Source: Nitrospiraceae bacterium UBA6898 (GTDB lineage Bacteria; Nitrospirota; Thermodesulfovibrionia; Thermodesulfovibrionales; UBA6898). Taken from it: 6,988 nt of DNA. Below the pieces are notes generated by a model, which made no database searches, had not been told where the DNA came from, and was given only the letters and a program-made list of their open reading frames with translations. Made by a program: the position numbers and the translations under genes. Shown here one piece after another: positions 1 through 5,819 of the stretch. Every line of letters begins with the position of its first letter. Positions within the stretch are counted from its first letter, which is position 1. Location: contig DKBO01000237.1 of NCBI GenBank assembly GCA_002448975.1, forward strand, positions 1 through 6,988, written 5' to 3'.

Positions 1-78
1 TCCGCAATACCCGGGGGGATTCACTAAGTCGCGCGGTTTACCGCGTAGCCTTCGGCTCTTTGTTAGCAAAGGAGGTCA
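1..78 (-). other. Hairpin cluster after the methyltransferase gene; possible truncated attC site
   Basis: Three short inverted repeats lie in a row: CGCGG-TTTA-CCGCG (32-45), AGCC-TTC-GGCT (47-57) and CTTTG-TTAG-CAAAG (58-71). Read on the minus strand, GCTAAC (62-67) appears a few bases after the methyltransferase stop codon, where the R'' box of an integron attC site would sit. It is followed by GC-rich paired DNA, and the strand ends at the window edge in GGGTATTGCGG, which resembles GGGGAATGCGG inside the 944-1083 block. The matching R' box would lie outside the window, so this cannot be confirmed. A plain intergenic hairpin or transcription-ending structure is the alternative, although no T-run follows any of the stems. 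Confidence 0.3.
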
Positions 79-924
79 TTAGCCCCCATAAGTAGTGTGC
101 ACATCATGTGTAGTCTCCCAATACCGAGCTATGAACGTGCCTTTGTCGAACTCAGAGATGGTACTGTGTACAACACACCTGTCGACGACACACCAATGGA
201 CTTGTTTATTCGGGGGCCGATCTGCATGAATGAAACGAGTGCTCATGTGCGAGATGAACCGTTTCATGTAACTGCGTAGCGTCGTACTTGCCGAAATCTT
301 ACTCAGCAGTTCAGTGTGGACCGTTTGAAATCCCAGCGATGTTAGAGTATCCACAAGTCCCTTCTCGTTGAAGAATGTACAACTGGTAGAGTCAGGTGCG
401 TAGGGGTTGTCTTCGCCTATGGGGCAAAACAACAGGGCATTATTACGTTCGCCCACCCAAATGGCAGTTTCGATGAGCAGATGGCCGCCGATCTTCAAGA
501 CGTCTCTGATCGCTCTTAGGCCCCAAAATGGATATCTGAGATGGTATAGAACACCCGGAAAAATGACCACGTCAAACAGGCCAAAGCTCTCAGGCTTCAG
601 GTCATATAGATTCATTTCATGCATTCGCACCTTGGAATTGAAGAATGGAATCAGAAACTCTGTGGCGGCCTTTGATAGGTCATTGTCTATACCCACCACT
701 TCTGCCGCTCCCATGGACTCCGCCGCAAAAGAAAAAAGGCCGTCGCGACATCCAATATCCAGAACGCGCTTGCCTTTGACATCGACTGATTTTAGATATT
801 TCATGCACAGCTTCTGTGCGGGCACGTATTGAGGATTTCCTGGCGTGGAAATGGTGTCTGTAAGCTGTATGATGTGATAGAAGGCGTAGCGAGCCAGAGC
901 TTGCCGGAGTTCGGTCTCGTCCAT
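79..924 (-). CDS. Class I SAM-dependent methyltransferase (CmoB/DUF1698-like)
   Basis: This 281-residue cytosolic protein has a Rossmann methyltransferase core. SAM-binding motif I is VLDIGCRDG (54-62), the acidic residue after strand 2 is in VVGID (D80), and a motif-IV-like segment DVVIFPGVLYHLRYP (118-132) is followed by GGHLLIETAI (146-155). The GVLYHLRxP signature is typical of the CmoB/DUF1698 group, whose best known member modifies U34 of tRNA. Relatives also act on other small molecules or glycans, so the substrate is not assigned. The C-terminal third (about 200-281) shows no motif I recognise. The ATG start is preceded by AAAGGA (933-938, minus) with 8-nt spacing. Only about 20 bp separate the ATG from an attC-like boundary, leaving no room for a promoter. 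By eye the codons use more A/T third positions than dapL or the liv genes. It may be a mobile cassette gene. Confidence 0.85.
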   Translation of the reverse strand: MDETELRQALARYAFYHIIQLTDTISTPGNPQYVPAQKLCMKYLKSVDVKGKRVLDIGCRDGLFSFAAESMGAAEVVGIDNDLSKAATEFLIPFFNSKVRMHEMNLYDLKPESFGLFDVVIFPGVLYHLRYPFWGLRAIRDVLKIGGHLLIETAIWVGERNNALLFCPIGEDNPYAPDSTSCTFFNEKGLVDTLTSLGFQTVHTELLSKISASTTLRSYMKRFISHMSTRFIHADRPPNKQVHWCVVDRCVVHSTISEFDKGTFIARYWETTHDVHTTYGG

Positions 925-943
925 TGTAGCTGTCCTTTCCTTT

Positions 944-1083
944 CGCTAATGCGGCAGTTAAGCCGCCGCGCAGCGGTCGGTCTTGAACTCCTGGTTCTCC
1001 CGAAGCGGAGCGAGGGGGACCAGAGTTCACGGCTTAATTGCCGCATTCCCCATGAGCGAAGTGAAGGGAGAACCAGTTATTAG
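944..1083 (-). other. attC-like recombination site / long imperfect hairpin
   Basis: The core is an 18-bp inverted repeat, AATGCGGCAGTTAAGCCG (948-965) against CGGCTTAATTGCCGCATT (1030-1047), with one G-T mismatch. Inside it a second arm pair, TGAACT-CTGGTTCTCCC (984-989, 991-1001) with GGGGGACCAG-AGTTCA (1014-1029), pairs with an unpaired base and mismatches. CCGC-GCA-GCGG (966-976) adds a small side stem. A further perfect 11-bp copy, GGGAGAACCAG (1066-1076), could compete for CTGGTTCTCCC. On the minus strand the right-hand end reads GCGGCTTAACTGCCGC then ATTAGCG, very like the L'/R' end of integron attC sites (GCGGCTTAACT...GCGTTAG) except for A in place of the conserved G at the crossover. 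The far end reads CTAATAAC, a possible R'' box. The long interrupted hairpin with extrahelical bases suits an attC; activity is unproven. Confidence 0.45.
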
Positions 1084-1116
1084 ATAGTTTCCCGATAATA
1101 TCAGAAAGCCCTCACT

Positions 1117-1142
1117 TCACTACTTTCTGCTCACTACTTTCT
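1117..1142. repeat. Two 12-bp direct repeats, 14-bp period
   Basis: TCACTACTTTCT occurs exactly at 1117-1128 and again at 1131-1142, separated by GC. A shorter echo, TCACT, precedes them at 1112-1116. The repeats lie in the 85-bp A/T-rich gap between the dapL stop codon and the attC-like block. A weak stem (AGAAAG 1103-1108 with CTTTCT 1123-1128) overlaps the first copy. No gene, promoter or convincing terminator is visible in this gap. Confidence 0.65.
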
Positions 1143-1168
1143 TATTTCTATATTACAACTCACTGCCG

Positions 1169-2344
1169 TTACAGCGCCTTGCCTATCCTCTCAACCGCCT
1201 CTTTCATGCGGTCAACCGGCACGGTAAGGGCAAAGCGGATATAGCCCTCACCCGGAGCGCCGAAGCCGTTGCCGGGTGTACCGAGTATGCCTGCCTTGTT
1301 CAGCAGGTGGGCAACGAATGAGGCTGAGTCAAAGCCTTCGGGGACTTTTGTCCAGAGATAGAAGGTCGCCTTCGGCTTTACAACGTGCATGCCGAGACCT
1401 TTCAGTCCGTTATAGAGGACATCCCTTCTTTCCTGATAGGTATTCCGTATATCCGCCAGTACCATATCGTCAGTTTCGAGCGCGGTAATGGACGCCTCCT
1501 GGATCGCCTGGAACACCCCGGAATCGAGGTTCGACTTGATCTTGCCGAGCCCGGCAATGACATCCTGGTTGCCGACGGCGAAGCCGATCCTCCATCCGGT
1601 CATGTTATAGGTCTTCGACAGGGAATGCATCTCAATGCCGACCTCCCTGGCACCGTCAAGTTCAAGGAAGCTGAGCGGCTTCTCGTTGTCATAGTAGATC
1701 TCGCTGTAGGCTGCGTCATGACAGACGATAATATTGTACGTAGCCGCAAGTTCTATGACCTCTTCGTAGAACGATCTCGGGGCGCATGCCGAAGTCGGAT
1801 TATTGGGATAATTGATATAGATGAGCCTCGTCCTTTTCAGGGTATCCCAAGGGATGGATTTCAGGTCAGGAAGGAAGCCGTTCTTTTCCCAAAGGGGCAT
1901 GATATAGCTCTCCCCTCCGGCAAACAACGTGCCGACGGGATAGACCGGATACCCAGGTGACGGCACGAGCACAACGTCCCCCGGTTCGATAAAGGCCAGG
2001 GGAATATGCCCGATACCTTCCTTTGAACCGATAAGGGAAAGCACTTCCGTCCCGGGAGCGAGGTCAACAGCAAAACGTCGCTTATACCAGTCAGCCACTG
2101 CAGTCCGGAAGGAAAGCATTCCTTCGTAAGAGGGATATCGGTGATGCTCGGGTTTCTCTACCGCAGCTTTCATGGCATTGACAATATGCGCCGGCGTCGG
2201 GATATCTGGGTCTCCAATGCTGAGGTCAATCAGATCCGTACCTTTTGCCTTGGCCTCCTGCTTCATCTTGTCGATCGTGGCAAAAAGATAGGGTGGAAGA
2301 TTCTTTACCCGTGATGCAAGCTCAACAGTGATCCTTGGTTTCAA
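1169..2344 (-). CDS. dapL: LL-diaminopimelate aminotransferase (class I/II PLP aminotransferase)
   Basis: The protein has 391 residues, a normal length for DapL. This enzyme converts tetrahydrodipicolinate plus glutamate to LL-diaminopimelate in one step of lysine and peptidoglycan synthesis, bypassing the acylated DapD/C/E route. Fold-type I PLP features are all present: the N-terminal LSIGDPDIPTP (41-51), GSKEG (106-110), NYPNNPTSA (178-186), the D210/Y213 pair in HDAAYSE, the PLP lysine K244 in SLSKTYNMTGWRIGF, and the carboxylate-binding arginine R370 in GYIRFALT. The start is TTG, chosen because GGGAGG (2350-2355, minus) precedes it by 5 nt and the reading MKPRITVELASRVKNLPPYLF matches the family N-terminus. 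It is transcribed away from the TPR/cNMP-binding gene from its own promoter. Related class I aminotransferases acting on alanine, aspartate or aromatic amino acids are the alternative, but the LPPYLF and SIGDPD context favours DapL. Confidence 0.85.
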   Translation of the reverse strand: MKPRITVELASRVKNLPPYLFATIDKMKQEAKAKGTDLIDLSIGDPDIPTPAHIVNAMKAAVEKPEHHRYPSYEGMLSFRTAVADWYKRRFAVDLAPGTEVLSLIGSKEGIGHIPLAFIEPGDVVLVPSPGYPVYPVGTLFAGGESYIMPLWEKNGFLPDLKSIPWDTLKRTRLIYINYPNNPTSACAPRSFYEEVIELAATYNIIVCHDAAYSEIYYDNEKPLSFLELDGAREVGIEMHSLSKTYNMTGWRIGFAVGNQDVIAGLGKIKSNLDSGVFQAIQEASITALETDDMVLADIRNTYQERRDVLYNGLKGLGMHVVKPKATFYLWTKVPEGFDSASFVAHLLNKAGILGTPGNGFGAPGEGYIRFALTVPVDRMKEAVERIGKAL

Positions 2345-2382
2345 TCTGACCTCCCGAATAATAATATCCTTTTTTGCTAGGG

Positions 2383-2411
2383 ATTATAGCAGAAACCGAC
2401 GAGAAACCGAT
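2383..2411 (-). promoter_or_regulatory. Putative dapL promoter (extended -10)
   Basis: On the minus strand TGC-TATAAT (2391 down to 2383) is a perfect -10 hexamer with a TG extension. The -35 position, 17 nt upstream (2406-2411), is a poor match, as is usual for extended -10 promoters. The predicted transcript starts near 2376, giving a leader of about 30 nt that contains only the GGGAGG ribosome binding site. Confidence 0.6.
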
Positions 2412-2423
2412 GAGAAATGAATT
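2391..2423. repeat. 11-bp tandem repeat between divergent promoters (possible operator)
   Basis: AGAAACCGACG (2391-2401) is followed directly by AGAAACCGATG (2402-2412), a 10 of 11 match, and by a degenerate third unit AGAAATGAATT (2413-2423). The period is close to one turn of the DNA helix. The array fills the space between the dapL -10 box and the -35 box of the plus-strand promoter, so a protein bound here would touch both promoters. Which regulator, if any, cannot be told from the sequence. Confidence 0.5.
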
Positions 2424-2450
2424 GACAAAACAGAGACTATATATTTTAAT
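2422..2450 (+). promoter_or_regulatory. Putative sigma70 promoter of the TPR/cNMP-binding gene
   Basis: TTGACA (2422-2427, perfect -35) and TTTAAT (2445-2450, 5 of 6 to the -10 consensus) are separated by exactly 17 bp. Transcription would start near 2456-2458, about 32 nt before the ATG at 2490. With no terminator visible between the downstream gene and livH, this promoter may also drive the liv operon. Confidence 0.7.
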
Positions 2451-2489
2451 GATTTCAGATGTGTCAGAAACAAGGTGTTCGCCGGAACT

Positions 2490-3731
2490 ATGGCAAAAGA
2501 TAACTGGCAGGCATATTTCCAGGCTGTCAGGAAGCAGGACTGGCAATCAGCCAGGGACGTGCTCCTGCAGACAGCCAAAACGGAAAAGAACAACCCTCAG
2601 ATATTCCTTAAAATCGGCGATATCTGCCAGCGAACAGGCGAAATGGCAGAAGCGATCGCCGCATATGCTCATGCCTCCCAGATCCTCCGCATGCAGGGAT
2701 TTGTCCAGAAGGCGCTTGCAACGTATAAGATCGCCCTTCGGCTCGAGCCGGACAACCAGGATGTAATCAGCCGCGCAGAGATCCTGATGGATGAGCTTGA
2801 GACAGTCAGGGCAAAACCCCATGCGCTTTCGGCCGATCACGGGCATTTGCCGTCGGAAGACAACGAACCACCGATGCATTCTTCTCCACCTGAAACAACC
2901 TTTGCTCCTGATTGGCTGGAAACAACGTCTCTTGTTCCGGAAAACGCAGATGCGAAACTCTTGTCCATCGGGACTTCACCATGGCTGGAGCCTCCATTGC
3001 TTGAATCAGGAAACAGAACAGGGGAAATACCGGCTGCAGGGATTCCATCCTGGATGGAAACTACGTCCCTGTCTCCTGATCAGCCTGCTGTACCCAGTTC
3101 AGAAAAAACCACTCAAGGCGGGATAACCGGAGATTCTGAACCTTCTCCGCCCGCGCCAGCCCCGGTACAAGACGAGCACGACGCCTGGATTGAATCTGCA
3201 TTTGAAGCGCTCGACACCAGGATGTTCTCATCAGATGCTCAGCAGACAAGAGGTACTACCGTAGATGCCCATGCGTCCATGCATGCAAAGGAGCCCGGGC
3301 ATCCCGCGGAGAAGAGCTTCGAGGACCTCCTGTTCGCTCAGCACCTGCATGAGGTCTCGCGGAGAACCTATGCCGACACGCAGGTCGTGATCGAAGAAGG
3401 TGTTTCCGGAGATTCGCTCTACGTCATCCGTTCCGGCAAGGCAAAGGTTGTTGCCCATCTCCTGGGGAAAAGGGTCGAACTGGCGGTCCTGGGCAAGGGG
3501 GATCTCTTCGGAGAAGTGGGCTTCCTGACCGGAAGGCCCAGAACAGCCTCTGTTGTCGCTGTCGGGCCGCTTGAGGTGTACGAGATCACCCGACGGGATA
3601 TCGAAAAACTGATCGAAGTGACTCCCGATATCATGGCAAAGATCGGGGACTTTTATGAGACGCGCGTCCGTGATACCATCAGCCAGATGAAAAACCCATC
3701 GCCTTATTATGATCTTCCATCCGCGGAATAA
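2490..3731 (+). CDS. TPR protein with C-terminal cyclic-nucleotide-binding domain
   Basis: From the ATG at 2490 the protein has 413 residues. Residues about 5-85 form roughly two tetratricopeptide helical-hairpin repeats (for example IFLKIGDICQRTGEMAEAIAAY and ALATYKIALRLEPDN). Residues about 105-275 are a Pro/Ser/Thr/Glu-rich, probably disordered linker holding W-[LMI]-E motifs. Residues about 280-380 are a cNMP-binding beta-barrel with the phosphate-binding cassette FGEVGF (340-345) and RPRTASV (349-355). The key Glu (E342) and Arg (R351) are kept, so nucleotide binding is plausible. No helix-turn-helix follows, so this is not a CRP-type regulator; no signal peptide or membrane segment is seen. 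I infer a cytosolic cAMP- or c-di-nucleotide-responsive scaffold. A GTG at 2475 is possible as a start, but ATG is favoured by AAGGTG (2472-2477) upstream and the MAKDNWQ reading. It lies 46 bp before livH. Confidence 0.8.
   Translation: MAKDNWQAYFQAVRKQDWQSARDVLLQTAKTEKNNPQIFLKIGDICQRTGEMAEAIAAYAHASQILRMQGFVQKALATYKIALRLEPDNQDVISRAEILMDELETVRAKPHALSADHGHLPSEDNEPPMHSSPPETTFAPDWLETTSLVPENADAKLLSIGTSPWLEPPLLESGNRTGEIPAAGIPSWMETTSLSPDQPAVPSSEKTTQGGITGDSEPSPPAPAPVQDEHDAWIESAFEALDTRMFSSDAQQTRGTTVDAHASMHAKEPGHPAEKSFEDLLFAQHLHEVSRRTYADTQVVIEEGVSGDSLYVIRSGKAKVVAHLLGKRVELAVLGKGDLFGEVGFLTGRPRTASVVAVGPLEVYEITRRDIEKLIEVTPDIMAKIGDFYETRVRDTISQMKNPSPYYDLPSAE
2907..3197 (+). repeat. Repeated W-[LMI]-E motif in the linker (protein-level repeat)
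   Basis: Within the linker of the TPR/cNMP-binding protein, PDWLETTSL, SPWLEPPLL, PSWMETTSL and DAWIESAF place tryptophans at residues 142, 165, 188 and 233 (numbered from the ATG at 2490). The spacing is 23, 23 and 45 residues, that is, one unit, one unit and about two units with the middle one decayed. Two copies share W-[LM]-ETTSL exactly. At DNA level the copies have diverged, so the motif appears kept by selection rather than by recent duplication. This is inference from one sequence. Confidence 0.65.
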
Positions 3732-3777
3732 CCGTCCCCGAGTTTAATTTACCGCTTTCTTTCTGGTAATATTCCGT

Positions 3778-4680
3778 GTGCTCCTCCAGCAGCTGATAAA
3801 CGGTCTCACGCTCGGCAGCGTATACGCGCTCATTGCCCTCGGCTATACCATGGTTTACGGCATCCTCGAACTCATTAATTTTGCCCATGGTGAGATTTAC
3901 ATGCTCGGTGCCTATCTCGGCATCATCATACTCGGCTTCCTGACCGCTGCCGGACTCACCGCTTACAGTGTGCCGCTTGCACTTGCCCTTACCCTTCTGC
4001 TCACAGTCATCTTCTCGGCTTCCTACGGGTTCACCGTCGAGAAGATCGCCTACCGGCCTCTCAGGTCAGCACCCAAGCTCAGCCCGCTCATCAGCGCCAT
4101 CGGCGTCTCTATCTTCCTCCAGAACTATGTGATGATCACCCAAGGAGCGACGGACAAGGTCTTTCCCTCGCTGGTCGGCAATGCAGGGTTCAGCGTCCTT
4201 TCAACACGCATAACCTTTCTCCAGGCGTCCATTATCGTGGTCTCCGGCATCATCATGGCGCTGCTCCATGCATTCATCAGGAAGACCCGTACCGGCAAGG
4301 CGATGCGGGCCGTAGCGCAGGACAGGTCAATGGCATCCCTTGTGGGGATCAATACGGACACCATCATATCCGTCACCTTCATCATAGGTTCAGGCCTTGC
4401 GGCGGTTGCCGGTCTCATGGTCTCCATGTATTACGGCCTCGTCAATTACTTCATCGGGTATTCTGCAGGCATCAAGGCATTCACGGCTGCCGTACTGGGC
4501 GGGATCGGGAACATACCGGGGGCAATGTTCGGCGGCATCCTTCTCGGTCTTATCGAAAGCCTCGGCTCAGCCTATATCTCAAGTGAATACAAGGACGTGT
4601 ATGCATTTATCATCCTCATCGTCATCCTCCTGGTCAGACCCTCCGGACTCCTTGGCCGGGACGCGGAGGAAAAGATTTGA
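3778..4680 (+). CDS. livH: Branched-chain amino acid ABC transporter permease LivH
   Basis: This 300-residue inner-membrane protein has about eight hydrophobic segments and forms one half of the transport channel of a LivHMGF importer. Family signatures are the N-terminal LGYTMVYGILELINFAHGE (21-39), RPLRSAPKLSPLISAIG (93-109), the ATPase-contacting loop AVAQDRSMASLVGI (178-191) and GGIGNIPGAMFGGILLG (241-257). The GTG start fits the family N-terminus (LLQQLINGLTLGSVYALIALGY), and the frame has no ATG, GTG or TTG between it and an upstream stop at 3745-3747. No good ribosome binding site is visible before the GTG. Translation may depend on coupling to the upstream gene, or the mRNA may have a very short leader. 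Its stop overlaps the livM start. The substrate could be leucine/isoleucine/valine or a related amide such as urea. Confidence 0.93.
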   Translation: MLLQQLINGLTLGSVYALIALGYTMVYGILELINFAHGEIYMLGAYLGIIILGFLTAAGLTAYSVPLALALTLLLTVIFSASYGFTVEKIAYRPLRSAPKLSPLISAIGVSIFLQNYVMITQGATDKVFPSLVGNAGFSVLSTRITFLQASIIVVSGIIMALLHAFIRKTRTGKAMRAVAQDRSMASLVGINTDTIISVTFIIGSGLAAVAGLMVSMYYGLVNYFIGYSAGIKAFTAAVLGGIGNIPGAMFGGILLGLIESLGSAYISSEYKDVYAFIILIVILLVRPSGLLGRDAEEKI

Positions 4681-5819
4681 TCACGATTCCGGAAAGCTTC
4701 AGCAGGACCCTTCTCCGGTCAGGTATCATCTCCCTTTGGTCTGCGCTCCTCTTTCTTCCCTTCAAGGGCCTGCGGGCATCAGCGCTGCTATTCGGCCTGC
4801 TCTTCCTTTCGGTCCTTCTCCTTACCTTTGCAGGATCATGGGTATCCTCCCAGCTGGCAAAGACTGCTGCGGTCAGGGAACGCGTGCGCCGTTCATTGCC
4901 CGAAGACCGGCGCTACCTTCTTTTGTTCCTTCTTCCTGCCCTTGCCATACCATTTGCCGCGCAGAATTACCTTATCGACGTGGCGGTACTGGCCGGGATC
5001 TATATCATACTTGCCCTGGGATTGAACGTTGTTGTCGGCTATACGGGCTTGCTGAACCTCGGCTTCGTCGCCTACTACGCCATCGGTGCATACAGCTTCG
5101 CTCTTCTGAACACCAAGCTCAGCCTCGGATTCTGGTCTGCGATGCCCTTTGCCGTCATTATCACCACCTTGGCCGGCTTCCTTTTCGCTGTCCCGGCATT
5201 GAGGCTGAAGGGCGATTACCTCGCCCTGGTAACGCTCGGATTTGGCGAGATCGTGCGGATAACGCTGAACAACTGGGACAGCTTCACGAACGGTCCCAAC
5301 GGTATCGGTGGCATCACGGCACCGACGCTGGCCGGCATGTCCATCGAAACGCTTTCAGCGTATTATTACCTTGTCCTCTTTTTTGTTCTTGTTTCCATCG
5401 TGGTCATAGGAAGGGTACAGCGGTCGAGCATTGGAAGGGCGTGGATCGCCCTCAGGGAGGACGAGATTGCAGCGTCGGCCATGGGAATCCCGAGTACGCT
5501 CTATAAACTCTATTCGGTCTCCTTCGGCGCGTTCTGGGCTGGCATCGCAGGCTGCCTGTTCGCCGCGAAGATGCGTTTCATCTCACCGGAAAGCTTTACA
5601 TTCATGGAGTCTGTGCTCGTCCTCTGCATGGTCATTCTGGGAGGATTGGGGAGCATCGGCGGCGTGATTGTGGGGGCGGTCATCCTTGTCATCCTTCCGG
5701 AGATTCTCAGGGAAGTGCAGATGTACCGCATGCTCGCACTGGGGGCCGGGATCGTGCTCCTCATGATCTTCCGTCCGCAGGGACTTTTTGGGGGAAAGGT
5801 TGTCTCTTCTCGATATTAG
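4677..5819 (+). CDS. livM: Branched-chain amino acid ABC transporter permease LivM
   Basis: This 380-residue inner-membrane permease pairs with LivH. An N-terminal extension (about 1-75, with two hydrophobic stretches and the basic run VRERVRR at 66-72) precedes the core, as in the longer LivM proteins. Core signatures are GLNVVVGYTGLLNLGF (115-130), RLKGDYLALVTLGFGEI (176-192), NGPNGIGGI (205-213) and the ATPase-contacting loop ALREDEIAASAMGI (258-271). The TTG start overlaps the livH stop in TTGA (4677-4680). It is supported by GGAGG (4665-4669) with 7-nt spacing inside the end of livH. The 4-bp overlap indicates translational coupling. The 3' end overlaps livG by 32 bp, or 20 bp if livG starts at 5800. 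Confidence 0.93.
   Translation: MITIPESFSRTLLRSGIISLWSALLFLPFKGLRASALLFGLLFLSVLLLTFAGSWVSSQLAKTAAVRERVRRSLPEDRRYLLLFLLPALAIPFAAQNYLIDVAVLAGIYIILALGLNVVVGYTGLLNLGFVAYYAIGAYSFALLNTKLSLGFWSAMPFAVIITTLAGFLFAVPALRLKGDYLALVTLGFGEIVRITLNNWDSFTNGPNGIGGITAPTLAGMSIETLSAYYYLVLFFVLVSIVVIGRVQRSSIGRAWIALREDEIAASAMGIPSTLYKLYSVSFGAFWAGIAGCLFAAKMRFISPESFTFMESVLVLCMVILGGLGSIGGVIVGAVILVILPEILREVQMYRMLALGAGIVLLMIFRPQGLFGGKVVSSRY

Noticed and set aside
407..832. Plus-strand open frame opposite the methyltransferase
   Set aside because: It is antisense to a protein with intact methyltransferase motifs, and its translation shows no recognisable fold.
948..1047. Rho-independent terminator for dapL
   Set aside because: The stem is strong but long, and no T-run follows on either strand. 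It might slow polymerase, but it does not fit the standard form.
2345..2382. Lysine riboswitch in the dapL leader
   Set aside because: The predicted leader is only about 30 nt, far too short for a lysine riboswitch, and contains only the ribosome binding site.
2490..3731. CRP/FNR-type transcription factor
   Set aside because: The cNMP-binding domain is C-terminal and only about 30 residues follow it, with no helix-turn-helix.
4397..5506. Long plus-strand open frame (369 codons) across livH and livM
   Set aside because: It lies in another frame over two clear permease genes, its translation is low-complexity in Arg, Ser and Pro, and it has no family signature. It is a by-product of the G+C-rich codon pattern of livH and livM.
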